DNA from: Pseudomonadota bacterium
GTDB lineage: Bacteria > Bdellovibrionota > FAC87 > UBA2466
Assembly: GCA_009927165.1 (NCBI GenBank)
Contig: RFNO01000117.1
Location: 62,001-126,000, forward strand
Direction: 5' to 3'
DNA length: 64,000 nt
Below, in pieces: positions 43,858 to 55,254 of this stretch (the first letter of the stretch is position 1; the number at the start of each line of letters is the position of its first letter). The notes under the pieces were generated by a model that searched no databases, was not told the DNA's origin, and worked only from the letters and a program-made list of their open reading frames with translations. The translations under genes were made by a program, and so were the position numbers.

Positions 43858-45414
43858 GTGGCATTTCCTGAAATCATTTTAAGTCCAATCAGTAAAACGA
43901 CACCCGACACATTATTGCTCCCCTTTTTTAAAGCAGAAAAAAAGGAAAACGAAAAATTAAAGGAAAAGAAAGAGGGCCCCGGCTATGAGATTCCTGTGCT
44001 GGCCGGAAAAAAGTTTAAAGAGTTAGCAGATATTGAAAATTACTTGCGGCTATCTCAGTGTTTTTCAGGGAAAAAAAATGAAATCTCCCTCATGCGTGCC
44101 TATAAATTAGGGAATGCTCATAATGTGGGCTTAGTAGGGCTGGGACAGCGCAGCGGTTTGGATACAGAAGTGGCTCGTCAAGTTGGAGCTGCCATTTATC
44201 AATTCCAAAAACGTGAACGCTTGCCAACTGTCTCTATAGATATTCAAGGGATGTGGGCAGCGACTCGTGAATCGAAAAGAGTAACGACTCTGCAAGCCCT
44301 GTGCGAAGGATATTATCTTTCCAGTTACGAATTTCGAGAGTTTAAGAAAGCTGACCAAACGTTATTCCATCCCCACGGTATCGAATTGGTCGGAGTGAAG
44401 GGAAAAGATTGTGAAAAGGCACGTGATAAAGCTCGTCATTTAGTGGAAGCCATGTTTTTTGCAAAAGTGTTGGGAGATCGTCCTTCAAACACTTTAACGC
44501 CAAGAGAGCTCGCAAGACTCTGTCAGGAAATGTCTAAAGGCTGTGGAATTCAATGCCAAGTGCTGGGACGAAAAGAAATTGAAAAAGAAGGTATGGGCCT
44601 TCTTATCGGAGTTGCAAAAGGCTCTGCCGAGGAACCCCAAGTGATTGTTATGGAGTATCGTGGGGGAAGAAAAACGGATCTTCCCATTGCTCTATTAGGT
44701 AAAGGAGTCACTTTTGACTCAGGTGGAATTTCAATAAAACCCTCCGATCGTATGGAGGAAATGAAGTACGACATGATGGGGGCTGCAACTGTTGCTGGTA
44801 TTATGCAGGCATGTGCCACGCTAAAGCTTCCAGTCAACGTCATTGGCTATATTGGAGCAGTAGAAAATATGCCTGGGGGCAAAGCCCAAAAACCGGGAGA
44901 TATTCAACGTTCTATTTCTGGAAAAACAGTTGAGATCACCAATACAGATGCTGAAGGAAGACTGGTTTTGGCGGACCTAATCGAGTATGCGCAAAAACAA
45001 AATCCGCAAGCGATGATGGATTTCGCCACGCTGACTGGTGCAGTGGTTGTTGCTCTTGGAAGTGTGACTACTGGAATAATGGGCACTCACAAAGGTCTTT
45101 TGGGACTTATTAAAGCTGCAGGTGAATTAACGGATGAGCGAGTTTGGGAGTTACCTTTATATGATGAATATGAAGAGGATCTCAAAAGTGCCTATGCGGA
45201 TATTCGTAACTCAGGGGGAAGAGAAGCTGGTTCCCAAAAGGGGGGAACTTTTTTGAAATTCTTCGTGGATAAAAAAACTCCTTGGGTCCATTTTGATATC
45301 GCTGGTTCTGCGTGGGATAGAAAAGATAAAAATTACTACACGCCAAAAATGGCTACTGGTGTAATGATTCGCCTGATGGCCCAGTTATTACAGCACTGGA
45401 AGTCGCTGAAATAG
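43858..45414 (+). CDS. pepA: Leucyl aminopeptidase (M17)
   Basis: Removes N-terminal residues from peptides with a two-zinc site. The 518 residues start at GTG with AAGGAGG at a good distance. The catalytic domain shows GKGVTFDSGGISIKPS, the KYDMMGAA loop and the M17 signature NTDAEGRLVLADL. The N-terminal macrodomain-like half is variable, with a Lys/Glu-rich patch near residues 22-40. It is cytoplasmic, normally a hexamer. Confidence 0.94.
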   Translation: MAFPEIILSPISKTTPDTLLLPFFKAEKKENEKLKEKKEGPGYEIPVLAGKKFKELADIENYLRLSQCFSGKKNEISLMRAYKLGNAHNVGLVGLGQRSGLDTEVARQVGAAIYQFQKRERLPTVSIDIQGMWAATRESKRVTTLQALCEGYYLSSYEFREFKKADQTLFHPHGIELVGVKGKDCEKARDKARHLVEAMFFAKVLGDRPSNTLTPRELARLCQEMSKGCGIQCQVLGRKEIEKEGMGLLIGVAKGSAEEPQVIVMEYRGGRKTDLPIALLGKGVTFDSGGISIKPSDRMEEMKYDMMGAATVAGIMQACATLKLPVNVIGYIGAVENMPGGKAQKPGDIQRSISGKTVEITNTDAEGRLVLADLIEYAQKQNPQAMMDFATLTGAVVVALGSVTTGIMGTHKGLLGLIKAAGELTDERVWELPLYDEYEEDLKSAYADIRNSGGREAGSQKGGTFLKFFVDKKTPWVHFDIAGSAWDRKDKNYYTPKMATGVMIRLMAQLLQHWKSLK

Positions 45415-45477
45415 TCATTGGTCGTACTGACTTTAAATGGCTATAATTGAGGGCGTAACAACCTTGACGGGGGAGCC

Positions 45478-45975
45478 ATGGCCAAACGCTTATTATGTCA
45501 TGTAATGCTGGGTGCTTTGCTGTTGGGAAGCGTATCCGTAAACGCCGAATCCGTGGAAGATAAGTTTGCTCAAATTTCACCCACTCAAAATCCTGGGCTT
45601 GGAGAATTTGTTCATGGTCAAGGTTATGGAAAAATTCTCATTCGAGTCTTGATGTTTGGGGCCATTCCTCAACAGGGAGTGCATTATGTTCCCGAAGGAA
45701 CCGACCTTTTGTTCTCAATTCTCTATGCTGGAGGGTATACCGATGCCACTAAACTCAACGGTATTACTATTCGGAGACGGGGACAGAAGGACTTAATGGA
45801 AGTCGATTTGAAAGACGCTATGGAAGATGGGGAGAAAATTCCCAGGCTTCAAGACGGTGACATCGTAAACGTACCTTATAACTGGAGAAGAGATATCTCC
45901 ACCATTTCTATTATTACCGGATTCATGACTGCTATGACCGGATTTACCTTATCTCTGATTGCGCTCTCGAAGTGA
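45478..45975 (+). CDS. SLBB-domain exported protein (polysaccharide-export-like)
   Basis: A 165-residue protein with an N-terminal signal peptide ending SVNAE. One SLBB domain follows (LMFGAIPQQGVHYVPEGTDLLFSILYAGGYTDA...LQDGDIVNVP), and a C-terminal hydrophobic segment (ISTISIITGFMTAMTGFTLSLIAL) ends the chain. Wza/Wzb-type export channels have a Poly_export domain before SLBB; that domain is absent. No polysaccharide operon surrounds it; pepA is upstream and an iron-type ABC transporter converges. It may be an accessory part of an export channel. Confidence 0.78.
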   Translation: MAKRLLCHVMLGALLLGSVSVNAESVEDKFAQISPTQNPGLGEFVHGQGYGKILIRVLMFGAIPQQGVHYVPEGTDLLFSILYAGGYTDATKLNGITIRRRGQKDLMEVDLKDAMEDGEKIPRLQDGDIVNVPYNWRRDISTISIITGFMTAMTGFTLSLIALSK

Positions 45976-45978
45976 TAT

Positions 45979-46707
45979 TCAATGTTTCAGGAATGATTTC
46001 ACAAAGTCATTGGCTGGGGAATTGGTGAGCTCTCTGGCAGTTCCTATCTGCTCTATTTTACCTTTGTTGAGGATAACAATTCTATCACTGAGCCTTACTG
46101 CTTCAGTTTGATCGTGAGTTACGTAAACCATCGTAATTGGCGAATGCTTTTTAATCTCGGCCAACAAATTGCACATTTCTACTCGGAGATTGGCATCTAA
46201 ATTAGATAAAGGCTCATCGAGCAACAGAACTTGTGGTCGGTACACTAAGGCTCTAGCCAGAGCAACCCTTTGCTGTTGCCCACCTGAGAGTTCACCCGGT
46301 TTTCTTGTAGCCATTTCTGCTAGGTGGACTAATTTTAGGATTTCGTGGCACCGTGGACCAATTTCATCTTTGGGGACATGGTGGCATTTTAGAGGAAAAG
46401 CAATGTTTTCAAATACAGTCATGTGAGGCCATAAAGCGTAGTTCTGAAAAACCATTCCGAGATTGCGCTTTTCAGGGGGAAAAAACAGGTTCATTGCCGA
46501 ATCAAAAACAGTATTGTTTCCAATGATGATTTTCCCTGCAGTCGGATTGTCTAGGCCCGCTATCATTCGAATCAGCGTTGTTTTTCCGCAGCCAGAGGGG
46601 CCTAGCAAACTTATGAATTCACTCGACTGAATATCCAATGAGAACGAGGGAATAATTGTATTATCTCCAATTTGTTTCGAAACATTAATCAATGAAACGG
46701 TATTCAT
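45979..46707 (-). CDS. ABC transporter ATP-binding protein (iron/FbpC-type)
   Basis: A 242-residue ATPase that would energise the fused permease encoded just upstream. It has Walker A GPSGCGKTT, a Q-loop VFQNYALWPHM, signature LSGGQQQRVALARAL and Walker B VLLLDEPLSNLD. The start at 46707 overlaps the permease stop as ATGA. The usual C-terminal TOBE/regulatory domain of FbpC/PotA proteins (about 100 residues) is missing. It is similar to the Fe3+ and polyamine ATPase branch. Confidence 0.9.
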   Translation of the reverse strand: MNTVSLINVSKQIGDNTIIPSFSLDIQSSEFISLLGPSGCGKTTLIRMIAGLDNPTAGKIIIGNNTVFDSAMNLFFPPEKRNLGMVFQNYALWPHMTVFENIAFPLKCHHVPKDEIGPRCHEILKLVHLAEMATRKPGELSGGQQQRVALARALVYRPQVLLLDEPLSNLDANLRVEMCNLLAEIKKHSPITMVYVTHDQTEAVRLSDRIVILNKGKIEQIGTARELTNSPANDFVKSFLKH

Positions 46708-48332
46708 GATGCCATCCTTGAAAGTCTCTGTGAAAAGAGCATTCCTAGTGTAAGTATGAGAATTACAAACGTAGCCAATGCACAAGCAGCTAAGGGATTT
46801 GCGTAGTCTTGTAATTGAAAAATAAGAGTTCCTACCGTTTCAGTTCCCGGCCCGAAAAGAAGTATGGACATTGTAAGTTCGGAGATCATAGGTAAAGCAC
46901 TAAGCAGAAAAACACCTTTAAGAGCTGGAAACAGTAATGGAAATAAAACTTTGTCCGTAACTTCCGCAGAAGTCGCTCCACACACTTTGCCTGCTTCTTC
47001 GAGACTTTTATCAATCTGCCCCAATGCTGGTGTGAGAGTCTGGACAGAAATTGCTAGATCTTTTGAAATATATGCTAGCAATAAAATGAAGGGCGTACCT
47101 AAAAGGCTAATATTTCCTATTCCCCAAACTCTTCCAAAACTGACAATAAGAGCAAGTGCAATCACGGTGCCCGGAATGGAGAAGGGAAGAGTGGCTAAAG
47201 ACTCGAGAATGTAATTTCGTTTGTTGGCATATCGACTTACGTAATATGAAATTCCAAGCCCTACTGCACAACAAGAAATTCCACCCAGGAATGCCAGTGC
47301 GAAAGAATTTCCGAATGCAGAGAGAGTTTCATTCATGTGAAATAAGTAATTATAGTTAGCCGTGGTCAGATTTGAAAAACTTACGTCTCCTGCAACTTTC
47401 AAAAAGGAACTCAGAAAAATAGCTCCCAAGGGAAGAAGTATAAAAACCAAAAAAAGTATTGCGAGAAAAAAAACAGAAGGAACTTTCCAAAAGCCGAGAT
47501 CGATCACGGAGGGGCGACTCGCTTTCCCAGTAGTTAGTTTAACTTGGTAAGTATGATTAACCCATCGTCGAAGCCCTATCAGTGCTATCGCAAAACCAAT
47601 GAGCCAAAGTGAAATGACAAATCCTTTTTCTGCCCCATCTAACCCCCCCATTTTGGAATAGGTATAAATTTGAGTAGTTAGGACATACAGCTTTGAAGGA
47701 CTTCCAATAATTGCCGGAATTCCAAAGGAAGAGAACACTAGAAGAAGAAACAAAGCTCCTGCTCCAAATATAGTGGGAAGCTGGCAGGGAAGATTAATTT
47801 TGAGGAACACTTTTAATGGAGAAGCCCCCGATATCCTTGCTGCTTCTTCAAGACTGGGATCCATGGAGGCAAAACCTTTAGATAACGTAGTAACAATGAT
47901 CGGGAAAAAAGCGTTGCAACTGACGAGAACTAATCCTTGAAAGTTGTAGATCGAAATCCAATCTGTACCAGCCCAACGATTTAAAATACCCGACTGAGGC
48001 AGAGCCAGAACTACCCATGCAATAGCAAAAAGAAAGGATGGAATAAAGTAAGGAAAAAAGAGCCAAGTTTGGAAAAAGCGTCTCATGGGGACATTTGTTC
48101 TGGTGGTGAGATAACTTACCGGAAGCCCTAACACTAAAGCTAGGAGTAACGAGCCCAAACCCATCGAAAGTGTTAATCCTAAACTCTTCAGAACAGCAGG
48201 TTCCCACAGTAGATGAAAAATGCGGAATTTGGGTAGCACCCTTAAAAAAAGGGTTAGCAGAGGGAGGGCACAAAGAGCGATAACAGTAACCCAGACTAAA
48301 ACATACAAATAATTGTGTTTATGATTTGGCAA
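46704..48332 (-). CDS. Fused two-domain ABC permease (Fe3+-type)
   Basis: A 542-residue inner-membrane permease with about twelve segments and two copies of the BPD-transporter EAA region (LEEAARISGASPLKVFLKI and LEEAGKVCGATSAEVTDKV). This is the FbpB-like fusion of two permease domains. It overlaps the ATPase start by four bases, and its start lies one base after the stop of the binding protein gene, forming a binding protein-permease-ATPase operon. Iron(III) is the likely substrate from family resemblance; other substrates are possible. Confidence 0.9.
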   Translation of the reverse strand: MPNHKHNYLYVLVWVTVIALCALPLLTLFLRVLPKFRIFHLLWEPAVLKSLGLTLSMGLGSLLLALVLGLPVSYLTTRTNVPMRRFFQTWLFFPYFIPSFLFAIAWVVLALPQSGILNRWAGTDWISIYNFQGLVLVSCNAFFPIIVTTLSKGFASMDPSLEEAARISGASPLKVFLKINLPCQLPTIFGAGALFLLLVFSSFGIPAIIGSPSKLYVLTTQIYTYSKMGGLDGAEKGFVISLWLIGFAIALIGLRRWVNHTYQVKLTTGKASRPSVIDLGFWKVPSVFFLAILFLVFILLPLGAIFLSSFLKVAGDVSFSNLTTANYNYLFHMNETLSAFGNSFALAFLGGISCCAVGLGISYYVSRYANKRNYILESLATLPFSIPGTVIALALIVSFGRVWGIGNISLLGTPFILLLAYISKDLAISVQTLTPALGQIDKSLEEAGKVCGATSAEVTDKVLFPLLFPALKGVFLLSALPMISELTMSILLFGPGTETVGTLIFQLQDYANPLAACALATFVILILTLGMLFSQRLSRMAS

Positions 48333-48333
48333 T

Positions 48334-49347
48334 TTATTGAAGAAACATTTCAGTGAATTGTTGTTTGGTAGATTCCTTTGTTTCTTGTAGCTCGTCTAAA
48401 ATTTTAGCATTCCATCCGAAAACTGTCTTATCTATTTCGGAGAAGGGTTTCGCCCCTTCAGGAGATTTGTGTCTCAATTTTGGAGAGTAAACATTTGCTT
48501 TCAGATACACGTTTTGAGCTGCTTCCGAAAAAAAGAAGTCATAAATTTGTTTTGCTGCTTCCTTATTTGAAGATTGAGCAAGGATAGCGATAGGTGAGGG
48601 AACCATGATGACACCTTCTTTTGGATATACAATTTCAATCGGTGCTCCTCGTTTTTTGGTCTGAAGAGCATTTTCAAGTAGAACAATTCCAATAGGTCTC
48701 TCTTTGGTTTCTATTCTCTGCATAACTGATGAGTTTCCCCCCGAAGAGAGCAAAGCATTATCCTTAAGGGAGCGAAAGAAATTCCATCCTTTGAGTCTGG
48801 CCAACTGAGAAACAAAAGTAAGCGCTGTGCCGCTTTCGAGTGGACTGGGCATGCTGATTTTCCCTTTCCACTGGGGAGCTGTGAGATCACTCCAGCTCTT
48901 GGGGGCGGCATTTTGAGAAACAACCGTCGAATTGTACGCAATTACGCCAATTGGGAGTCTATTAATGGTGAAGGAGTCCTGAGGATAAAAATACTTTGTT
49001 TCTAGTCCTTCCGCAGAATGGGAATGATAAGCCAAAAGGTGGTTGGCTTTAGCTAACTCGATAAACCAAAATGGGTCGCTTGTTAAAATAAGGTCAGCTT
49101 GGCTTCGTCCCAACGAAAGCTCAGCATTAACTCGTGCAGCTACATTTTCACTTCCAGACTGGTACCATCGAACTTGGATGTCTGGAAATGTTTGAGTGAG
49201 GAGAGGTTCAAATTCAGCCACTACCTCTTTGTACATCGATGCATAAATCCAAATGGTAGAAGATCGGTTCGTTTTAAAAATAAAAAACGCTAAAGTAAGA
49301 ACAACGAAGGGAAGTAACAAAAACGTAGTGCGTTTCAGAGTCATCAT
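48334..49347 (-). CDS. ABC transporter substrate-binding protein (Fe3+-type)
   Basis: A 337-residue periplasmic binding protein. The N-terminus is a signal or anchor (FLLLPFVVLTLAFFIF) without a lipobox. The mature part has the family start IYASMYKEVVAEFEP, the DLILTSDPFW segment, KSWSDLTAPQWKGKI and a two-lobe layout. It heads the three-gene transporter operon, one base ahead of the permease. Type and neighbours suggest iron or a related ion. Confidence 0.87.
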   Translation of the reverse strand: MMTLKRTTFLLLPFVVLTLAFFIFKTNRSSTIWIYASMYKEVVAEFEPLLTQTFPDIQVRWYQSGSENVAARVNAELSLGRSQADLILTSDPFWFIELAKANHLLAYHSHSAEGLETKYFYPQDSFTINRLPIGVIAYNSTVVSQNAAPKSWSDLTAPQWKGKISMPSPLESGTALTFVSQLARLKGWNFFRSLKDNALLSSGGNSSVMQRIETKERPIGIVLLENALQTKKRGAPIEIVYPKEGVIMVPSPIAILAQSSNKEAAKQIYDFFFSEAAQNVYLKANVYSPKLRHKSPEGAKPFSEIDKTVFGWNAKILDELQETKESTKQQFTEMFLQ

Positions 49348-49360
49348 TGGAAAAAATAAA

Positions 49361-49393
49361 AAACGGGCTATCCTGGTTAAGGATAGCCCGTTT
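49361..49393 (-). terminator. Terminator of the groES-groEL operon
   Basis: AAACGGGCTATCC (49361-49373) and GGATAGCCCGTTT (49381-49393) form a 13-base-pair stem with a TGGTTAA loop. On the minus strand a T-rich tract TTTTTATTTTTT follows. It sits just past the groEL stop and before the ABC transporter operon. Confidence 0.93.
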
Positions 49394-49417
49394 GTGATAT
49401 TCAGCCTAGGGCTTGAT

Positions 49418-51094
<1,677 letters not shown>

Positions 51095-51100
51095 TTAAAG

Positions 51101-51397
51101 TTATTTTTCTACGACGCCGAGAATGTCCTCTTCTCGCATCATCAAGTATTCAACACCTTCAATTTTGATCTCGGTGCCAGAATATTTACCAAACAAAACT
51201 CGATCTCCCTTTTTAACTTCAGGAGCTACTTTGCGGCCATCTTCCATAACTTTACCGCCACCAACAGCGATGATTTCACCTTGTTGAGGTTTTTCTTTGG
51301 CGTTATCTGGAATAATGATTCCGCCTTTAGTACGTTCTTCTTCTTCGAATCGCTTCACAATTACGCGATCATGCAACGGACGAATGTTCATGTGCAT
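51101..51397 (-). CDS. groS: Co-chaperonin GroES
   Basis: A 98-residue lid of GroEL, with [12 protein letters not shown] at the start and the mobile-loop region [22 protein letters not shown] lies a short distance before the ATG. The upstream sequence has no CIRCE operator (TTAGCACTC-N9-GAGTGCTAA), so HrcA control is unlikely at this promoter. Confidence 0.98.
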   Translation of the reverse strand: MHMNIRPLHDRVIVKRFEEEERTKGGIIIPDNAKEKPQQGEIIAVGGGKVMEDGRKVAPEVKKGDRVLFGKYSGTEIKIEGVEYLMMREEDILGVVEK

Positions 51398-51515
51398 CTC
51401 CTTTTAAAAGAATGAGTTAATTTCACAGACAAACTTTACAATAAGAGCAGTTGTGCCGTGCCACGTTTTGAAAGTCAAGTTAGAAAGGGTAAGTTATTAG
51501 AAATAAATACCATTT

Positions 51516-51779
51516 TTAACTGTTAGCACAGCTTCCGCTACCGCATCCTCCTTTGTTTGAGTCCGAACTGCTCTTGCCGGTGGTGTCTCCTGGTTGGTTC
51601 GACGTTTTATAGTCGGTGTTATACCAACCAAACCCTTTTAACTGAAAACTTCCCAAAGACATTGCTTTGGTAAGTGTGCTCCCACAGTCCGGACACACAT
51701 TCAGAGGGCTGTCTGAAAACTTTTGAATCATTTCCAGACGTTTTTTGCAGCCACTGCAATCGTACTCGTACAAAGGCAT
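51516..51779 (-). CDS. FmdB-family zinc-ribbon regulatory protein
   Basis: An 87-residue protein with the FmdB start MPLYEYDCSGCKKRLE and two CxxC knuckles (CSGC and CPDC). A Ser/Gly/Asp-rich tail with a final GGCGSGSC follows. The start at 51779 is chosen because GGGAG precedes it; a longer frame from 51842 has no such signal. The function of this family is poorly known; a role in regulating a gene for one-carbon metabolism was the original proposal. Confidence 0.88.
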   Translation of the reverse strand: MPLYEYDCSGCKKRLEMIQKFSDSPLNVCPDCGSTLTKAMSLGSFQLKGFGWYNTDYKTSNQPGDTTGKSSSDSNKGGCGSGSCANS

Positions 51780-51900
51780 AAAGCTCCCTGCGTTGACAGC
51801 CAATTTAGGTTTGCCTTTGAAAGAGTCAAGTGCAGAAACCAAAAAAAAATGAAAAAGCTAGCCCTTTCAGAGAGTTATGAGAAATATTTGGGCATTCGGG

Positions 51901-51930
51901 TTGACACTGGAAGATAGGTTCCCATACTAG
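51901..51930 (+). promoter_or_regulatory. Promoter of dnaK, heat-shock-like
   Basis: TTGACA at 51901-51906 is followed after 14 bases by CCCATACT (51921-51928). This resembles the sigma-32 pair CTTGAA-N13/14-CCCCATNT. Read as sigma-70, -10 candidates overlap CATACT or TACTAG at 16-18 bases. It lies about 60 bases before the ATG at 51985. Confidence 0.55.
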
Positions 51931-51984
51931 GGTCGACACTCAATTGAAAGCTTCATAAGCTGTTGAAAGTTGAAGGAGAACAAA

Positions 51985-53895
51985 ATGGCAAAAATTATCG
52001 GAATCGATTTAGGAACCACCAACTCTTGCGTTGCTGTAATGGAAGGTAGCGAAGTGAAAGTCATTGCAAACGAAGAAGGTGGCCGCACCACACCGTCTGT
52101 GGTCGCTTTTACTAAAGATGGAGACCGCTTGGTCGGCCAAGTCGCTAAACGGCAGGCTATCACCAATGCTGAAAACACGATTTACTCTGTGAAGCGATTC
52201 ATGGGACGAGGGCTTAAGGAGGTAGAGGGAGAAACTAGGCTGGTCCCTTACAAAGTCATAGCGCACGGAAATGATGTTGCGATCGACGTCAGAGGTAAAG
52301 AATATACAGCTCCTGAAATCTCAGCCATGATTTTGCAAAAGCTGAAGAAGTGCGCTGAAGATTATCTTGGTACTGAAGTGAAAGAGGCTGTGATCACAGT
52401 CCCTGCGTATTTCAATGATGCGCAGAGGCAGGCCACCAAAGACGCCGGAAAAATTGCCGGCTTGGATGTGAAGAGAATTATCAATGAGCCAACCGCTGCA
52501 GCTCTTGCTTATGGCTTGGACAAGAAAAAAGAACAAAAAATTGCGGTCTATGACTTCGGTGGAGGAACCTTTGACGTTTCGATCTTGGACGTAGGAGATA
52601 ACGTAGTAGAAGTGAAGTCGACCAATGGAGATACCCATCTCGGTGGAGACGATTTTGACCAGAAAATTATTGAATGGTTGATTGCTGAATTCAAAAAAGA
52701 CCAGGGAATCGATCTCAGTAAAGATAAAATGGCATTGCAGCGTCTTAAAGAAGCCGCCGAGAAAGCAAAAATTGAGCTTTCGTCGTTGCTTGAAACCGAA
52801 GTGAATTTGCCATTTATTACAGCTGATGCCAGTGGCCCCAAACACTTACAAATCAAACTGAGTCGCGCAAAATTCGAACAACTGGTTGAGGACTTGGTAG
52901 AGCGCTCTATCGGTCCTTGCCGTCAAGCTCTCAAAGACGCAGGATTGTCGGCGAGTGAAATTGATGAAGTAGTATTGGTCGGGGGTTCTACTCGTGTTCC
53001 CAAAATTCAGGAAGCAGTAAAAAAGTTCTTTGGTAAGGAACCCAACAGAAGTGTGAACCCTGATGAAGTTGTTGCTGTTGGAGCAGCGATTCAAGGCGGT
53101 GTTTTGAGTGGGCAAGTTAAAGACTTATTGTTATTGGATGTGACTCCCCTGTCCTTAGGTATCGAAACATTAGGGCATGTCTGTACAAAGTTGATCGAAC
53201 GAAACACAACAATCCCAACAAGAAAAAGCCAGACTTTCTCAACTGCTGAAGACAATCAAACAACAGTAGAAATTCATGTGCTCCAAGGCGAAAGAGATAT
53301 GGCTTATGACAACCGTACCTTAGCTAGATTTCAGTTGACTGGAATCGCAACGGCTCCGCGAGGCGTTCCGCAAATTGAAGTAACTTTCGATATTGACGCC
53401 AACGGAATCGTCCATGTGTCTGCTAAAGATTTAGCGACTGGCAAAGAGCAATCAGTAAAAATTACCGCTAGCAGCGGTTTAAGTGAGGCAGACATCAATA
53501 AGATGGTTAAAGATGCCGAAGCTCATGCTGATGAAGATAAAGCCAAACGAGAAAAGGTTACGTTGAAAAACAATCTCGATAATCTGGTTTACAGTACAGA
53601 AAAGCTGCTTAAGGAGAACGGCGACAAAGTGGACGCTTCAGTGAAAGCTGATGTAGAGGCTTCTGTGAAGGAAGCCAAAGATGCTCTCACCAAAGATGAA
53701 TCATCTCAAATGAAAGCAGCACTGGATAAGTTAACTGGGCTTTCTCACAAAATGGCCGAACAGATGTACAAAACTGCCTCTGCTGCGCAGCCCGGTGCTG
53801 AAGGGCAGTCTGGGGCGAGCGGTAGTACTTCATCTGGGAAAGAGGACGAGCCCATTGAAGCCGAATTTAGAGAAGACAAAGGGTCTCCTAATTAA
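51985..53895 (+). CDS. dnaK: Chaperone DnaK
   Basis: Hsp70 ATPase that binds exposed hydrophobic segments. The ATG at 51985 follows AAGGAG; a TTG further upstream is not needed. The 636 residues show [12 protein letters not shown], the [31 protein letters not shown] and [11 protein letters not shown] motifs. A typical substrate domain and a disordered Ser/Gly-rich tail ending [12 protein letters not shown] follow. dnaJ and grpE are not adjacent; eno follows by 20 bases. Confidence 0.98.
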   Translation: MAKIIGIDLGTTNSCVAVMEGSEVKVIANEEGGRTTPSVVAFTKDGDRLVGQVAKRQAITNAENTIYSVKRFMGRGLKEVEGETRLVPYKVIAHGNDVAIDVRGKEYTAPEISAMILQKLKKCAEDYLGTEVKEAVITVPAYFNDAQRQATKDAGKIAGLDVKRIINEPTAAALAYGLDKKKEQKIAVYDFGGGTFDVSILDVGDNVVEVKSTNGDTHLGGDDFDQKIIEWLIAEFKKDQGIDLSKDKMALQRLKEAAEKAKIELSSLLETEVNLPFITADASGPKHLQIKLSRAKFEQLVEDLVERSIGPCRQALKDAGLSASEIDEVVLVGGSTRVPKIQEAVKKFFGKEPNRSVNPDEVVAVGAAIQGGVLSGQVKDLLLLDVTPLSLGIETLGHVCTKLIERNTTIPTRKSQTFSTAEDNQTTVEIHVLQGERDMAYDNRTLARFQLTGIATAPRGVPQIEVTFDIDANGIVHVSAKDLATGKEQSVKITASSGLSEADINKMVKDAEAHADEDKAKREKVTLKNNLDNLVYSTEKLLKENGDKVDASVKADVEASVKEAKDALTKDESSQMKAALDKLTGLSHKMAEQMYKTASAAQPGAEGQSGASGSTSSGKEDEPIEAEFREDKGSPN

Positions 53896-53915
53896 TCGAT
53901 AACGGGGAGAACCCT

Positions 53916-55223
53916 ATGGCAACAGTGATTTCAACACTTCACGGGAGAGAAGTCCTGGATTCACGAGGAACGCCAACTCTTGAAGTGGAAATAGAACTGT
54001 CCGATGGGAGCCTTGGCCGAGCCATGGTTCCCTCCGGGGCATCGAAAGGCGAGCACGAAGCGCTTGAGTTAAGAGATGCGGATCCCAAACGATTTTTGGG
54101 TAAAGGGGTTCTTCAAGCCGTTCGTAATGTAAATGAAAATATCAGCAAGGCTCTTTTACAAAAGAGTTTCTCTGATTTGAAAAGCTTAGACGATTGCTTG
54201 ATAGAAATAGATGGTACGGAGCAAAAGAAAAAGCTGGGGGCTAACACCATTTTGGGAGTCTCCCTTGCCTTTGCCCACGCTCTCGCTCGATCCCAGAAAC
54301 GAGACCTCTATTTAATCTTCAATGAGCTGATGGGACTGCGAGAAAGTAACCTTTCAATGCCAACCCCTCTCATGAATATCTTAAATGGTGGAGTTCATGC
54401 TAATAATGGTCTTGAAATTCAAGAGTTCATGATTGTTCCCCATGGCTTTTCAACTTTTTCAGACGCGCTACGAGCTGGAACTGAAGTCTTTATGCATTTA
54501 AAAGCTAAGTTGCATGATCAAGCCTATTCAACCGCGGTTGGAGACGAAGGCGGATTCGCACCTAGCCTTGAGAGTAATGAAATGGCGCTCGAACTTATTT
54601 GTGAAGCTATTGAAAAATCCGGCTACCAGCTAGGGACTCAAATTAGTTTGGCTCTGGATGTCGCCTCAAGTTCCTTTTTCAATAGGGAAACAGAGCAGTA
54701 TGATTTTCGGTGGAAGCAAATGCGCCACCTAAGTGGGGAAGTGTTGATTGAGTTTTATAAGCACTTGAAGGCCAAGTATCCTCTGGTGAGTATTGAAGAC
54801 GGGCTTGATGAAAATGATTGGGGTACTTGGAAGAAGCTGACTCACGAGCTGGGTCCCAGTACGCAATTAGTCGGAGATGATCTTTTCGTTACCCAAAAAA
54901 AATATGTGGAGCGGGGAATTAAAGAAAAGGTCGCTAACGCCATTTTGATCAAAGTTAATCAAGTGGGTACGCTAAGCGAAACCATGGACACTATGAATTT
55001 GGGGAGCAAACACCACTATCGTAGTGTGGTTTCTCATCGCTCTGGGGAAACGGAAGATGTCACGATTGCCCATTTAGCTGTTGGAAGTGGTTGTGGCCAA
55101 ATTAAGACGGGCTCCCTGTCCCGAGGAGAACGAACCGCAAAATATAACGAACTTCTCCGAATCGAAGAGAAAGCGTTCCGAAGAGGAAGACCCATTCGTT
55201 TTGAAAATGCCTTCCGTGCTTGA
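53916..55223 (+). CDS. eno: Enolase (divergent)
   Basis: Interconverts 2-phosphoglycerate and phosphoenolpyruvate in glycolysis. The 435 residues have the motifs VLDSRGTPTLEVE, GASKGEHEALELRD, GDEGGFAPSLESNE, LIKVNQVGTLSET and the HRSGETEDVTIAHLAVG region. The catalytic Lys in LIKVNQ and the metal Asp/Glu residues are in place. It is more divergent than usual (NILNGGVHANNGLEIQEF instead of NIINGGKHADN). It sits just behind dnaK and may share its transcript. Confidence 0.95.
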   Translation: MATVISTLHGREVLDSRGTPTLEVEIELSDGSLGRAMVPSGASKGEHEALELRDADPKRFLGKGVLQAVRNVNENISKALLQKSFSDLKSLDDCLIEIDGTEQKKKLGANTILGVSLAFAHALARSQKRDLYLIFNELMGLRESNLSMPTPLMNILNGGVHANNGLEIQEFMIVPHGFSTFSDALRAGTEVFMHLKAKLHDQAYSTAVGDEGGFAPSLESNEMALELICEAIEKSGYQLGTQISLALDVASSSFFNRETEQYDFRWKQMRHLSGEVLIEFYKHLKAKYPLVSIEDGLDENDWGTWKKLTHELGPSTQLVGDDLFVTQKKYVERGIKEKVANAILIKVNQVGTLSETMDTMNLGSKHHYRSVVSHRSGETEDVTIAHLAVGSGCGQIKTGSLSRGERTAKYNELLRIEEKAFRRGRPIRFENAFRA

Positions 55224-55254
55224 ATCTTGAGCTGAGGCCGGCGACAATTAAACC

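Noticed and set aside
51445-51465. TGGCACGGCACAACTGC upstream of groES as a sigma-54 promoter
   Set aside because: GG to GC distance is 12; sigma-54 promoters need 10.
51398-51500. CIRCE operator upstream of groES
   Set aside because: The TTAGCACTC-N9-GAGTGCTAA inverted repeat is not present.
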